DNA of 64,000 nt from Chitinophagales bacterium (GCA_013298955.1 JAAFJT010000013.1:1-64000); one strand, 5' to 3'. Positions 8,781-18,263 are shown, counted from the first letter of the stretch. Notes: generated from the sequence alone by a model not told the origin. Numbers and translations: made by a program.

Positions 8781-9797
8781 GTGCAAGAGCAGATTAAAGA
8801 GTTAAAAAAATTGTTGAGCATGCCCAAAGACATTGTAATCACTTCGCACCGCAACCCAGACGGTGACGCAATTGGTTCTTCTTTGGGATTGTATCATTAT
8901 TTGATACAATTCGGACACAATGTCCGAGTGGCGTTTCCGTCCGAGTATCCATTGGTTTTTGCTTGGATGCAGGACAGTGATAAAATATTGATACATGATA
9001 TCGAACCCGAAACCGTTAATCGGCATTTGGAGCAGGCAGATATTATTTTTACATTGGATTTCAATGCTTTAGACCGCGTTGATAAAATGGGGGAAGTCAT
9101 TAATTCGTTGCCGAGAACCTACAAAGCGATGATTGACCACCACCTCAATCCAGAGGGTTATGCCGATTTTATCCTTTCGGACACGACGGCGAGTAGTACG
9201 AGTGAGTTGGTTTGGGATTTTATCAAAATGATGGGCGATGCAGCGTACTTGGATAAAAGGATTGGCGAATGCCTTTATACGGGTATCGTGACGGATACGG
9301 GTTCCTTTAAATTTGGGACATCCCCAAAATTATTCCGCACCGTTGCCGATATGTTGGAGCATGGCGTGAACGATTATGTGTTGCAAGACTTGATTTTCAA
9401 TCGATTGCCCGAAAAACAATTGCGCCTTTTGGGGTATTGCCTCAATCGCCGTATGGAGATTCTGGATGAATTTAAAACAGGCATTATCACGTTGACGAAA
9501 GCAGATTATGATTTATTTGATATACAACGTGGTGATACCGAAGGCATTGTCAATTATTTAATGACTTTGAAAAATGTCAAAATGGCAGCTTTCATTGCAG
9601 AACAACCGACGATTGTTAAAATTTCGTTGCGCTCCAAAGGCGATTTCAATGTGCAAGAAATTTGTAAAGAGCATTTCAAAGGCGGTGGACATAAAAACGC
9701 TTCTGGTGGCTTTTCCTTTGCTGGTTTGAAGGCAACGGTGGCGCGGTTGAAAGAAGTTTTGCCCCGTTACAAGGATAAATTGAATGAACCTTGGTAG
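8781..9797 (+). CDS. nrnA: DHH-family phosphoesterase, NrnA-like
   Basis: A 338-residue DHH/DHHA1 protein. NrnA enzymes degrade short RNA oligonucleotides and also hydrolyse 3'-phosphoadenosine 5'-phosphate. Manganese-binding motifs are present: HRNPDGDAIGSS near residue 23, LDFNALD, IDHHLNPEG and the C-terminal DHHA1 signature GGGHKNASGG. The start is a GTG at 8781; the 13 residues before the next ATG (8820) form the helix normally found at the front of NrnA, which supports the GTG. It may be cotranscribed with the FKBP gene 62 bases downstream. Confidence 0.93.
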   Translation: MQEQIKELKKLLSMPKDIVITSHRNPDGDAIGSSLGLYHYLIQFGHNVRVAFPSEYPLVFAWMQDSDKILIHDIEPETVNRHLEQADIIFTLDFNALDRVDKMGEVINSLPRTYKAMIDHHLNPEGYADFILSDTTASSTSELVWDFIKMMGDAAYLDKRIGECLYTGIVTDTGSFKFGTSPKLFRTVADMLEHGVNDYVLQDLIFNRLPEKQLRLLGYCLNRRMEILDEFKTGIITLTKADYDLFDIQRGDTEGIVNYLMTLKNVKMAAFIAEQPTIVKISLRSKGDFNVQEICKEHFKGGGHKNASGGFSFAGLKATVARLKEVLPRYKDKLNEPW

Positions 9798-9859
9798 GTT
9801 TAAATTAAACTATCATTAAAACAAATCCATATCAATCATTTAAATTTTAAAAAATTATA

Positions 9860-10768
9860 ATGAAAAAAATGCTCCTGCTGTTTGGTACAGCAAGTCTTTT
9901 GACAACTTTTGCTTGTAAAAAATCACCTAAACCCGGTCAATATGCTTATTGTCATCTTACGGTTCGATACGATGATTCGGTTGTGTTTTCGAGCCGCGAA
10001 CAAGGTGATACGGTAAGAATGCCGATGAAAGACCCGCAAAAGATGGATAATGCTGCGGATGGCACTATTAAACCATTGAATGAGGCGATTTTGAAAATGC
10101 GGGTGGGCGATACGTCGAATGTCGTGCAATTGACAGACACGATGAAAGTAAAGCCACCTCAATTGGCGAATGTGAAGAAAATTACGTATGGCATTAAATT
10201 GTTAGATGTCAAATCGGAAGCACAATTTAAAGCAGAATCCGAAGCCCAACAAAATGCACAAAAGGCTAAACAAGAAAAAATTTCAGCCGTTTTGCAAACC
10301 ATGACGGCAGATTCAACGATAATGCGCAATCGTCAAAAGGCAGTTGCCGATTCTACAACGGCTTTGGCAAAAGATTATTTGGCAGGCGCGTTGAATGGCA
10401 AAATCCAAACAACAGCTTCTGGTTTGAAATACATTATTTTGAAAGAAGGTACGGGTAAAAATGTTAAAAAAGGCGATGTTGCGGCAATGCAATATTATGG
10501 TGCCTTGACAACGGGCAATCGTTTTGATGATTCGTATTCACGCGGGCAATTTTTTCCTGTTCAAGTTGGAGTCGGTCAAGTGATTCCGGGTTGGGACCAA
10601 GGTTTGCAATTGTTGAAAGAGGGCAGTATCGCCGTGTTATTTGTGCCGTCTAAATTGGGTTATGGCGACCGAGCGATGCCGGGACAGAAAAAAGGGGAAG
10701 TAGGCATTCCTGCTAATTCAGAATTGGTTTTCTATATGGAAGTATTGAAACGTTTTGATTATCAATAG
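9860..10768 (+). CDS. FKBP-type peptidyl-prolyl isomerase lipoprotein
   Basis: A 302-residue envelope protein. The N-terminus is a lipoprotein signal with lipobox LTTFAC (Cys19), so it is anchored to a membrane facing the periplasm. The first half (20-160) resembles a degenerate FKBP-like N-terminal domain followed by a Gln/Lys/Ala-rich helix. The C-terminal domain (about 185-300) is a full FKBP fold, with YYGALTTGNRFDDSY, QVIPGWDQGL and LGYGDRAMPG lining the active pocket. It catalyses proline cis-trans isomerisation and probably acts as a chaperone for exported proteins. A long inverted repeat follows ten bases after the stop. Confidence 0.92.
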   Translation: MKKMLLLFGTASLLTTFACKKSPKPGQYAYCHLTVRYDDSVVFSSREQGDTVRMPMKDPQKMDNAADGTIKPLNEAILKMRVGDTSNVVQLTDTMKVKPPQLANVKKITYGIKLLDVKSEAQFKAESEAQQNAQKAKQEKISAVLQTMTADSTIMRNRQKAVADSTTALAKDYLAGALNGKIQTTASGLKYIILKEGTGKNVKKGDVAAMQYYGALTTGNRFDDSYSRGQFFPVQVGVGQVIPGWDQGLQLLKEGSIAVLFVPSKLGYGDRAMPGQKKGEVGIPANSELVFYMEVLKRFDYQ

Positions 10769-10777
10769 ATTAGCATT

Positions 10778-10868
10778 TTTGAATTGGGATTCTTAGGATA
10801 TTTAAAGGATTATTAGGATTCATTACATCCTAATAATCCTTTAAATACCCTAAGAATCCTAATTCAAA
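10778..10868. repeat. Long inverted repeat, TAGGATT family (family D)
   Basis: Arms of 42 bases (10778-10819 and 10827-10868) with two mismatches and a 7-base loop. The arm contains repeated GGAT cores about every 10 bases (TTCTTAGGATATTTAAAGGA and on). It lies between the FKBP gene and prfB and ends just upstream of a prfB -7 box. Confidence 0.85.
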
Positions 10869-10880
10869 CTTATTTTTGAT

Positions 10881-10888
10881 TAACTTTG
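10881..10888 (+). promoter_or_regulatory. -7 box upstream of prfB
   Basis: TAACTTTG, an exact TAnnTTTG match, 40 bases before the prfB ATG. The position for a -33 box falls inside the preceding inverted repeat and does not match. Confidence 0.45.
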
Positions 10889-10927
10889 TGTAAAAATAAT
10901 ATCAACTCATTTTTAAAAAAAATCATA

Positions 10928-12029
10928 ATGACAATTGAACAATTGCATCATTTAAAAGACCGTTTAGGGTTATTAAGGAGGTATCTTTGACGTTGATAAA
11001 GCCCATTTCGACATTGAAGATAAACGACAATTAGCAGGAGACCCCCATTTTTGGACAGACCCTGAACGCGCTGAAACCCTAATGCGCGAATTACGCACCC
11101 TTGAAAAACGCGTTGCGCATTTCAACGAGTTGCAAACGGCTGTCGATGATGCCGAATTGGAAGCGGAATTGTTCCGCGAAGGCGATTCGGATGAACTATC
11201 GGTTGCAAATGCTTATAAAAATGCCTTAGCTGCCCTCGAAGAAGTGGAATTTCGTTCCACTTTGAACAAACCCGAAGATGCTTTGTATTGTATTTTGGAA
11301 ATCAATGCAGGGGCGGGCGGCACGGAAGCCTGCGATTGGACGCAGATGTTGGGACGCATGTATAAGATGTGGGCTGATAAAAATGATTATAAAATTTCAG
11401 AACTTTATCGGCAGGAAGGAGACGCAGCAGGTTATAAATCAATTGGTTATGAAATCATTGGTGAAAATGCTTATGGGATGTTGCGCGGTGAAAATGGGAT
11501 TCATCGGTTGGTTCGGGTGAGTCCGTTCAATTCGCAAGGCAAACGGATGACTTCGTTTAGCTCTGTTTTTGTGCATCCGATGGTAGATGATACGATTGAA
11601 ATCAACATCAATCCTGCGGATTTGGATTGGGATACCTTTCGTTCTTCGGGCGCGGGTGGTCAGCACGTCAACAAAACGGAATCGGCAGTTCGATGCCGAC
11701 ATTTGCCGTCTGGGATTGTTGTCGAGTGTCAACAGGAGCGTTCACAACATTTAAATCGGGAAAAAGCGATAAAAATGTTGAAATCCAAGTTGTATGAACA
11801 AGAATTAGAGCGTCAATTGGAGGCAAAAGACAAGGTGGAAGCCACCAAAAAGAAAAATGAATGGGGTTCCCAAATTCGGTCTTACGTTTTGGACGACCGC
11901 CGCGTGAAAGATCATCGAACGGGTTATCAAACGAGTCAAACCGATATGGTTTTGAATGGCGATTTGACTCCTTTTTTGAAAGCCTATTTGATGAATGAAA
12001 CGGTGGGCGCGGAAAATGAATCCGAGTAA
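10928..12029 (+). CDS. prfB: Peptide chain release factor 2, with programmed +1 frameshift
   Basis: Release factor 2 recognises UGA and UAA stops. The reading frame starts at the ATG at 10928, runs 20 codons to an in-frame TGA at 10988-10990, and continues in the +1 frame from GAC at 10989 to 12029, giving 366 residues, the usual RF2 length. The catalytic GGQ is present (SSGAGGQHVNKTESAVR). The autoregulatory signal is complete, so RF2 level controls its own synthesis. Gene callers that ignore the shift would start at a later ATG (11082) and lose about 50 residues. It converges with mscS over a shared hairpin. Confidence 0.96.
10976..10990 (+). promoter_or_regulatory. RF2 programmed frameshift site
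   Basis: AGGAGG (10976-10981) works as an internal Shine-Dalgarno-like sequence three bases before the slippery CTT TGA C (10985-10991). This is the classic RF2 signal. It is notable because the organism otherwise shows no Shine-Dalgarno sites at gene starts, yet keeps this anti-Shine-Dalgarno interaction. Confidence 0.95.
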
Positions 12030-12060
12030 GCGTATATTTAGTCATTGAATCTTGATTGTC

Positions 12061-12089
12061 ACAGCAATTTCCAAAACGGAAATTGCTGT
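12061..12089. terminator. Shared hairpin between convergent prfB and mscS
   Basis: Perfect 12-base arms (12061-12072 and 12078-12089) with a 5-base loop. It overlaps the last base of the mscS stop codon and lies 31 bases after prfB, serving both directions. Confidence 0.65.
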
Positions 12090-12940
12090 TATTGCATAAT
12101 TGCTTTCGACATAACGGGCGGCATTGGAATCATAATTTGCTCCATTTCAAATCTTTTTTTAATATTTTCCAATAAATCAGCATAAATGGCTTGCCCGTCA
12201 TTGAAATCCTTCACCCAAGCATATCCGCGCAACATAACAGCATAATCGCCCAATGCTTGAACCCGTATCAGCACTAATGGCTCATTCGCTTCTTTTTGCG
12301 CATTGGTTCTTGTATCTAAATATTTCGGATGTTTGGCAATTTCATCTGCCATCACCGCTTTCGCTTTGGCAAGATCTGTCTCATAAGCAACACCAATTTC
12401 TATATAGCGGCAAATTTTACTATCATGGTAATCCAAATTCAAGATAATTTCATTGCTCATCAAGGAATTGGGTATCACTATCCGCCGATTTTCCAAATCG
12501 CGCAACACCGTATGACGCAAGGTAATATCTTCAACCGTCCCAAAATATTGATTTCGGATGTTCAAACGGTCTCCAAGTCGATAGGGTTTAAACAAAATAA
12601 TGAAAAAACCACTGATAATATTGCTCAAAGCGTGTTGTGATGCAAAACCAATCGCCACTGCTGCAATTCCCGCACCAGCTAATAGTGAACTTGCAACACT
12701 GCGCAGCACTTGCAATTCTCGTCCCGCAATGATGAAACCAACAATGTAAATGAGCCCTGTTAAAACATGTCCTAAAAACTTGTAAGTTGTCGGGTCTCCC
12801 GTAATTTCAATCGCTGATAAGCGCAAAAATCGGTTAAAAGTGCGGCGTGTCAGCCGTTCCAAGACAAATGTGAAGGCAATAATACCCACAAAAGCACCAG
12901 AATCTGGAATTTGGTCAATGACCGCTTGGATTTTATCCAT
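12089..12940 (-). CDS. Small-conductance mechanosensitive channel, MscS family
   Basis: A 283-residue MscS-type channel that releases solutes on membrane tension. Three hydrophobic segments occur near residues 15-35, 55-75 and 80-110; the last is the pore helix with the Gly/Ala pattern (LLAGAGIAAVAIGFASQHAL) typical of MscS TM3. The beta domain follows (YRLGDRLNIRNQYFGTVEDI; NRRIVIPNSLM) and then the mixed C-terminal domain. Length matches the short MscS class. The ATG at 12940 is 33 bases after a -7 box, so this gene is probably monocistronic. Confidence 0.93.
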   Translation of the reverse strand: MDKIQAVIDQIPDSGAFVGIIAFTFVLERLTRRTFNRFLRLSAIEITGDPTTYKFLGHVLTGLIYIVGFIIAGRELQVLRSVASSLLAGAGIAAVAIGFASQHALSNIISGFFIILFKPYRLGDRLNIRNQYFGTVEDITLRHTVLRDLENRRIVIPNSLMSNEIILNLDYHDSKICRYIEIGVAYETDLAKAKAVMADEIAKHPKYLDTRTNAQKEANEPLVLIRVQALGDYAVMLRGYAWVKDFNDGQAIYADLLENIKKRFEMEQIMIPMPPVMSKAIMQ

Positions 12941-12972
12941 GACAAAGCAATTGATTGGGGATTAAAATGATG

Positions 12973-12980
12973 CAAAAATA
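12973..12980 (-). promoter_or_regulatory. -7 box upstream of mscS
   Basis: Minus strand reads TATTTTTG followed by CA, matching TAnnTTTG, 33 bases before the mscS ATG. Confidence 0.45.
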
Positions 12981-13305
12981 ATATTTTTCAAGATACTTTG
13001 TCTAAAATATTTTGTTATCTTATATACAACTTCCGTAGGATACCTTCACCACACAAAGTTACAATACTTTTTTTAAACGTTAATCAAGTGTTAACAAAAA
13101 TATTTTAACACGATGTTTACCTGTTGAATACATAGAGATTCCTATATTTGTTGCGTTTTTGCGAAAAACCTATTTTTAAGCATGAATTGGTTTTTTCAAT
13201 CCATTTCAAGAAATAAAATTTGGAAATTGTTTTCTAAAAATAACAAAAAAATGTTTTTAAAATTATTTAGAATCTATCTAAATAGCTTTAACGTTTTCTG
13301 AACTA

Positions 13306-13336
13306 TTTGTGGAAACAAGACCATATTGTACTTTTG
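13306..13336 (+). promoter_or_regulatory. Promoter of the act-cox respiratory operon
   Basis: TTTG (13306-13309), 19 bases, then TACTTTTG (13329-13336): an exact match to the Bacteroidota -33/-7 consensus with ideal spacing. Transcription would begin near 13341-13345, about 30 bases before the first possible actA start. It is the only clear promoter seen ahead of the 16-kb operon. Confidence 0.8.
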
Positions 13337-13372
13337 TGTCATTAAAATTTGACAAAGAAAATTTTTTAAAAT

Positions 13373-14812
13373 ATGACCGACCATTTTTCAATACAATTTT
13401 TCTATTCAATGAGGTCTAACTTTCTGAAATTGAGACTGTTATACATTTTGCCATTTTTGTTTTTGTCGGGTGCTTTGTCGGCTGCCGATATCGCTGCGGG
13501 TAAAACATTGTTTTCTAACAATTGCGGTACTTGTCATGCCAAAGACATGAAATCCAAGCTCACGGGTCCCCCTTTATCGGGTGTGCAGGCAAAATGGGGC
13601 GATGATAAAGCCTTATACAGCTGGATTCGCAATTCACAAGCATCCATTGCCGCAGGTCAACCTAACGCGGTTGCCATCTGGAACGAGTACAAACCAACCG
13701 TCATGACGGCGTTTCCCAACTTGAAAGATGATGAAATCGCGTCTATCTTGTTGTATGTGGCAGATGCTGCAAATGGTGGTGGTAACAAAGGAACGGCTGT
13801 TGTTGCAAAACCAGGTGCCAAAAAATCGGGCAATGGCTTGATGTATGGACTTGTTTTCGCGCTTTTGGCGGGTCTTGCATTGGCGTTAGCACGTATCATT
13901 AGCAATTTGAACCGAACCGTTGCAGCAGCAGAAGGGGCAAATGTTGCGCCAACCACTTTGGTCGATACGTTGACCAGTAAAGGAGTGATTGGTTTTGTGG
14001 TGTTTGCTTTAATCGTTCTTGGCGGTTACACGACGGTCAATAATGCGATTTCGCTCGGACGCTCTCAGGAGTACGCGCCCTCTCAACCAATTAAGTTTTC
14101 CCATGCAACACACGCAGGTATTCAAAAAATTGATTGTCAGTACTGTCATGATGGTGCGAGACGGTCGAAACATTCGATTATTCCTGCTACCAATACGTGT
14201 ATGAATTGCCACAAGGCGATTACCAAAGGTTCGCAATACGGTACGGCGGAGATTACTAAAATCTTTGCATCTATCGGTTTCGACCCGAATACAGGTAAAT
14301 ACATTCCAAATTATGACAATTTGAAAGAGGAGCAAGTGGCTGAAGTCTATAAAACATGGATTGCAACCAACTACGCGGCGGATAAGAAATTAGACCCTGC
14401 GACGGCGGCTGCCAGCAAAGATGTCAAATTGGTGGCGGATGCGCAATGGAATGATATTGCTAAATCGTTGAAAACGGAAATCAAGGATAAAGTACAAGGT
14501 CCGATTCAATGGAAACGCGTCCATAATTTACCAGACCATGTGTATTTCAATCACGCTCAACACGTTACGGTTGGAAAAGTGACTTGTCAAAAATGTCATG
14601 GTGAAGTGGAAAAAATGGGTACTTTGAAACAAGCATCTCCTTTATCTATGGGCTGGTGTGTGAATTGTCACCGCGAAACGGAAGTCAAATTCAAGGATAA
14701 TGATTATTACAAATCTTATGCGCGTTACCACGAGGAAATTAAAAAAGGCACTCGTGAAAAAGTAACGGTCGAAGATATTGGTGGGTTGGAATGTCAAAAA
14801 TGTCATTACTAA
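13373..14812 (+). CDS. actA: Alternative complex III subunit ActA, multiheme cytochrome c
   Basis: A 479-residue multiheme cytochrome of the quinol:cytochrome c oxidoreductase (alternative complex III). A signal peptide ends near LSGALSA. A monoheme cytochrome c domain follows (CGTCH at residue 51), then two membrane helices (about 150-175 and 200-222), then five more heme motifs: CQYCH, CMNCH, CQKCH, CVNCH and a final CQKCH at the extreme C-terminus. The last five form the pentaheme domain known in ActA; the N-terminal monoheme is an addition, giving six in all. Start is uncertain: ATG at 13373 or ATG at 13409, the latter giving a cleaner signal peptide. First gene of the operon. Confidence 0.93.
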   Translation: MTDHFSIQFFYSMRSNFLKLRLLYILPFLFLSGALSAADIAAGKTLFSNNCGTCHAKDMKSKLTGPPLSGVQAKWGDDKALYSWIRNSQASIAAGQPNAVAIWNEYKPTVMTAFPNLKDDEIASILLYVADAANGGGNKGTAVVAKPGAKKSGNGLMYGLVFALLAGLALALARIISNLNRTVAAAEGANVAPTTLVDTLTSKGVIGFVVFALIVLGGYTTVNNAISLGRSQEYAPSQPIKFSHATHAGIQKIDCQYCHDGARRSKHSIIPATNTCMNCHKAITKGSQYGTAEITKIFASIGFDPNTGKYIPNYDNLKEEQVAEVYKTWIATNYAADKKLDPATAAASKDVKLVADAQWNDIAKSLKTEIKDKVQGPIQWKRVHNLPDHVYFNHAQHVTVGKVTCQKCHGEVEKMGTLKQASPLSMGWCVNCHRETEVKFKDNDYYKSYARYHEEIKKGTREKVTVEDIGGLECQKCHY

Positions 14813-14815
14813 TAG

Positions 14816-14897
14816 GTTTGAATTAGGAGTGAAGGATTTTTAAAGAATTAAAGACACATTTGTTAATTCCTTAAAATCTTTGATTCCCCATTCAAAT
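14816..14897. repeat. Imperfect inverted repeat after actA (family D)
   Basis: Arms about 14816-14851 and 14863-14897, imperfect, beginning GTTTGAATTAGGAG, with GGAT cores. It starts four bases after the actA stop, as the other family D copies do. Confidence 0.6.
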
Positions 14898-14936
14898 AAC
14901 ACAATGGTTTGCAAACTTTAAACAATAATTGAAATG

Positions 14937-15005
14937 TCGGTTTCCTACGGAATGACAAATTTTTTTGTCATGACAAATTTTTTTTGTCATTCCGTAGGAA
15001 ACCGA
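14937..15005. repeat. Inverted repeat before actB
   Basis: Perfect 23-base arms (14937-14959 and 14983-15005) beginning TCGGTTTCCTACGGAATG. The loop holds a second small palindrome TTGTCATGACAA. Its right end is 26 bases before the actB start, so it would fold in the actB leader. Confidence 0.8.
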
Positions 15006-15031
15006 AATCAAAATAAATGCTAATTTCAGTC

Positions 15032-18000
15032 ATGGAATTAAAGAATCAATCGGTTTGGACAGGCGTAGAGGATTTGACGAAAAGCGAATCCTTTATCGAA
15101 CTGGCAAGCCAAGAGTTTACGGATTTGCCTCAGTTGCCTTCGCAAGAAAATAATGGGTTCACTGCTACGCGCCGCGATTTTCTAAAATATTTAGGATTTA
15201 GCGTCGGTGCAGCGACAGTGGCGGCGAGTTGCGAAATCCCTGTGAAGCGGGCGATTCCGTATGTCACCAAACCGGATAGTATTGTGCCGGGTATTGCCAA
15301 TTATTATGCGTCTTCGTTTGTGAATGGCGGTGATTATGCAGCGATTTTGGTCAAAACGCGGGAAGGTCGTCCGATTAAAATTGAAGGCAATGATTTATCA
15401 AAAATCAATGGCAGTGGTACGAGTGCGCGCGCTCAAGCGGCTGTGTTGAGCCTTTACGATACGAATCGGATTGCAGAACCGTCTGCTATTGCGAATGGCA
15501 AGCCGACGAAAACGACTTGGGCGGAATTGGATAAGGTGGTAGCAGGTAAATTGTCTGCTGCGTCTCAAATTAGAATTTTGACGCATACCATTTTAAGCCC
15601 AATGACGAATAAGGCAATTGCGGAGTTTACTAAAAAATATCCTAATACGAAAGTTGTTACGTATGACCCTGTGTCAAGCGCGGCGATTTTGGCGGCAAAT
15701 GAGCAATCTTTTGGCGATAGAGTGATTCCAAATTACAAATTTGATGCGGCGGATGTGATTGTGAGTGTTGGGGCAGATTTTTTGGGAACTTGGATTTCGC
15801 CAACAGAATATGCGACGCAATATGCGAAAAATAGAAAAATTGCCAGTGCAGCCGAAGCTAAGATGTCTCGTCATATCCAAGTAGAAAGCTATATGTCATT
15901 GACTGGCTCGAATGCGGATAATCGGGTTTTAATCAAACCAAGCGAGCAAGGTGCGGCAATTGCGGCGTTATATAATGAAGTGGCGGCTTTATCAGGTGGG
16001 ATTGCGGTAGCAGCTCCTGCGTTGAATGCAAAAGCGGCAAAAGCGTTGAAAAAAGTAGCGGCTGAATTGGTTGCTGCAAAAGGTAAGTCGTTGATTATCA
16101 GTGGTTCTAACAATGTGGGCGAGCAAGTTTTAGTCAATGCGGCTAATAATTTGTTGGGCAATTACGGCGCGACGATTGATTTTACAGAGGCTTCTTTGCA
16201 ACGTCAAGGCGACGAAGCGAATGCACAAGCCTTGTTAGCGGAAATGTCGGGTGTGAATGCGGTATTCATTTTGGGTGCAAATCCTGTTTTTGAATTGCCG
16301 AATGGAGATAAATTTGCGGAAGCGTTGAAAAAAGCGGATTTGACGATTTCGTTCAATCCAATGATGGATGAAACGACGGCGGTTTGTAAATTTGCGGCTC
16401 CTGCAAATCATGGTTTGGAATCATGGGGCGATGCACAACCAAAACGGGGTCATTATAGTTTGGTTCAACCAACGATTAAACCGTTGTTTAATACGCGTCA
16501 AAGTGAGCAATCTTTGTTGACTTGGGCGGGTGCGTCTCCTGCAACGGAACAACCGATGTATGATTATTTGCGGGCGACTTGGCAAGCAGATATGTTTTCT
16601 AAACAACGAAATTATGCAACATTCAATGCGTTTTGGGATGCTACGTTACACAATGGCGTTTTCCAAGTTGCGGCAAATGCTGTAAAACCAACTTTCAAAG
16701 GCGATACAAACGGGGCAGCAGCAACGGTTACGCAACCTGTGAAAGCGGATGTGGAGATTACATTTTACGAAACAGTGAATATTGGCGGTGGTCAATATGC
16801 TAACAATCCTTGGTTGCAAGAAATGCCTGACCCAGTGACGCGCACGGTTTGGGGCAATGTATTGAGCGTTCCTGTCAAATGGGATGGCATCAATGATTTC
16901 AATGGTTTCAAGGATTTGAAAGATGGCGATAAAGTAGAAATTGAAGTTGCTGGTAAAAAATTGAAATGTACGGTGGTTCGCCAGTTTGGTCAACCTGAAG
17001 GAACGGTTGCGATTGCAGTCGGTTACGGACGGACTCAAGCGGGCTATTGTGGAACAGGTGTTGGAACGAATGTTCAAGCCGTGTTGCCAATGAAAGACGG
17101 ACGCGTTCAATATTTCGCTACGGCGAAGGTTTCGGGCAAAACAGGTGAAGATAAATCGTTTGCATCGGTGCAATATCACCACACTTTGGGGATAACAGGC
17201 ATGGGCAAAGAGGAGAAAGCCATTATCAATGTGGATGAAAAAGCATTGGGTTACAAAGGTTTTCAAGGTTCTTTGACGGCGCGGACGGTGATTCGCCGTA
17301 CGAATTTGAAAGAAGTCAAAAAATTTGCGGCTGAGTTGCAAACTGAACGCGCTCATCACCAAAAATTGAATAGTTATACTTTGTATCGCGGTCACATGGA
17401 TAAATATACTTCGGGTCATCACTGGGGTATGAACATTGATTTGAATGCGTGTACTGGTTGTGGAGCCTGTACGGTTGCGTGTATGGCGGAAAATAATGTA
17501 CCTGTTGTTGGAAAAGACGAAGTAGCAAGACATCATGAGATGGCTTGGTTGCGGATTGACCGTTATTATTATGGTGATGTTGAAAATCCAAATGTGGTTT
17601 ATCAACCGATGATGTGTCAACATTGCGATAATGCACCATGTGAAAACGTTTGTCCTGTCAATGCGACAAGTCATAGCAGCGAAGGTTTGAATCAAATGAC
17701 GTATAATCGTTGTATTGGTACGCGGTATTGTGCGAACAACTGCCCGTATAAAGTGCGTCGTTTCAACTGGCAAGATTACACCACCGCAGACATTTTCCCT
17801 TGGAATGAACGCGATTTGCGCGGCAAAACCTTGGGTTTCAGAACAGAAATGCCTTATGGTGCGGACAATTTGACGCGGATGGTTTTAAATCCAGACGTAA
17901 CAGTGCGTACACGCGGTGTGATTGAAAAGTGTAGTTTATGCGTTCAACGGATACAAGAAGGTAAGTTGACGGCGAAAAAAGAATCACGTCAATTGCGCGA

Positions 18001-18199
18001 TAGCGATGTGAAAGTGGCGTGTCAAACGGCGTGTCCGACTGGCGCGATTGTGTTTGGGGATAAAAACAATCCAGCATCGCAAGTGTCTAAGTTGAATCAA
18101 TCGGATATGAATTTTATCGTATTGGAAGAAATCAACGTCAAATCGAATATGACCTATTCGGTGAAAGTGACCAACCGCGACGAAAAATTGGAGGCTTAA
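15032..18199 (+). CDS. actB: Alternative complex III subunit ActB, molybdopterin/iron-sulfur fusion
   Basis: A 1055-residue peripheral subunit of alternative complex III. An N-terminal Tat-like sequence (TRRDFLKYLGFSVGAATVAA, near residue 50) directs export. Residues ~70-730 are a molybdopterin-oxidoreductase-like domain, which in characterised complexes lacks the cofactor. The C-terminal ferredoxin domain has four cysteine groups (CTGCGACTVAC; CQHCDNAPCENVC; CIGTRYCANNC; CSLC with CQTACP), binding four iron-sulfur clusters. I start at the ATG at 15032 (MELKNQSVW) because relatives begin this way; an ATG five codons earlier (15017) is possible. Confidence 0.94.
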   Translation: MELKNQSVWTGVEDLTKSESFIELASQEFTDLPQLPSQENNGFTATRRDFLKYLGFSVGAATVAASCEIPVKRAIPYVTKPDSIVPGIANYYASSFVNGGDYAAILVKTREGRPIKIEGNDLSKINGSGTSARAQAAVLSLYDTNRIAEPSAIANGKPTKTTWAELDKVVAGKLSAASQIRILTHTILSPMTNKAIAEFTKKYPNTKVVTYDPVSSAAILAANEQSFGDRVIPNYKFDAADVIVSVGADFLGTWISPTEYATQYAKNRKIASAAEAKMSRHIQVESYMSLTGSNADNRVLIKPSEQGAAIAALYNEVAALSGGIAVAAPALNAKAAKALKKVAAELVAAKGKSLIISGSNNVGEQVLVNAANNLLGNYGATIDFTEASLQRQGDEANAQALLAEMSGVNAVFILGANPVFELPNGDKFAEALKKADLTISFNPMMDETTAVCKFAAPANHGLESWGDAQPKRGHYSLVQPTIKPLFNTRQSEQSLLTWAGASPATEQPMYDYLRATWQADMFSKQRNYATFNAFWDATLHNGVFQVAANAVKPTFKGDTNGAAATVTQPVKADVEITFYETVNIGGGQYANNPWLQEMPDPVTRTVWGNVLSVPVKWDGINDFNGFKDLKDGDKVEIEVAGKKLKCTVVRQFGQPEGTVAIAVGYGRTQAGYCGTGVGTNVQAVLPMKDGRVQYFATAKVSGKTGEDKSFASVQYHHTLGITGMGKEEKAIINVDEKALGYKGFQGSLTARTVIRRTNLKEVKKFAAELQTERAHHQKLNSYTLYRGHMDKYTSGHHWGMNIDLNACTGCGACTVACMAENNVPVVGKDEVARHHEMAWLRIDRYYYGDVENPNVVYQPMMCQHCDNAPCENVCPVNATSHSSEGLNQMTYNRCIGTRYCANNCPYKVRRFNWQDYTTADIFPWNERDLRGKTLGFRTEMPYGADNLTRMVLNPDVTVRTRGVIEKCSLCVQRIQEGKLTAKKESRQLRDSDVKVACQTACPTGAIVFGDKNNPASQVSKLNQSDMNFIVLEEINVKSNMTYSVKVTNRDEKLEA

Positions 18200-18204
18200 A
18201 TTCA

Positions 18205-18236
18205 TGTTTCGGAAATTTGAAAAAGTTTCCGAAACA
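18205..18236. repeat. Hairpin between actB and actC
   Basis: 11-base perfect arms (18205-18215 and 18226-18236), TGTTTCGGAAA and complement, starting five bases after the actB stop. An open frame extending actC upstream through it would be spurious. Confidence 0.7.
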
Positions 18237-18263
18237 TCCAAATACTTAAAAAATAATTTTAAT

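Larger units (their letters stand above)
12941..13372. other. Divergent promoter region before the respiratory operon
   Basis: An AT-rich region between mscS (-) and actA (+). It contains a -7 box for mscS and a near-perfect Bacteroidota promoter for actA. No gene or long inverted repeat is seen. Confidence 0.7.

Noticed and set aside
10928-11082. prfB taken as a broken gene because of an in-frame TGA
   Set aside because: The TGA sits in the canonical RF2 frameshift signal with AGGAGG and CTT TGA C, so the gene is intact.
16646-17773. 375-codon open frame on the minus strand inside actB
   Set aside because: It lies wholly opposite a confidently assigned gene, is rich in Arg/His/Ile/Thr as antisense frames are, and has no family resemblance.
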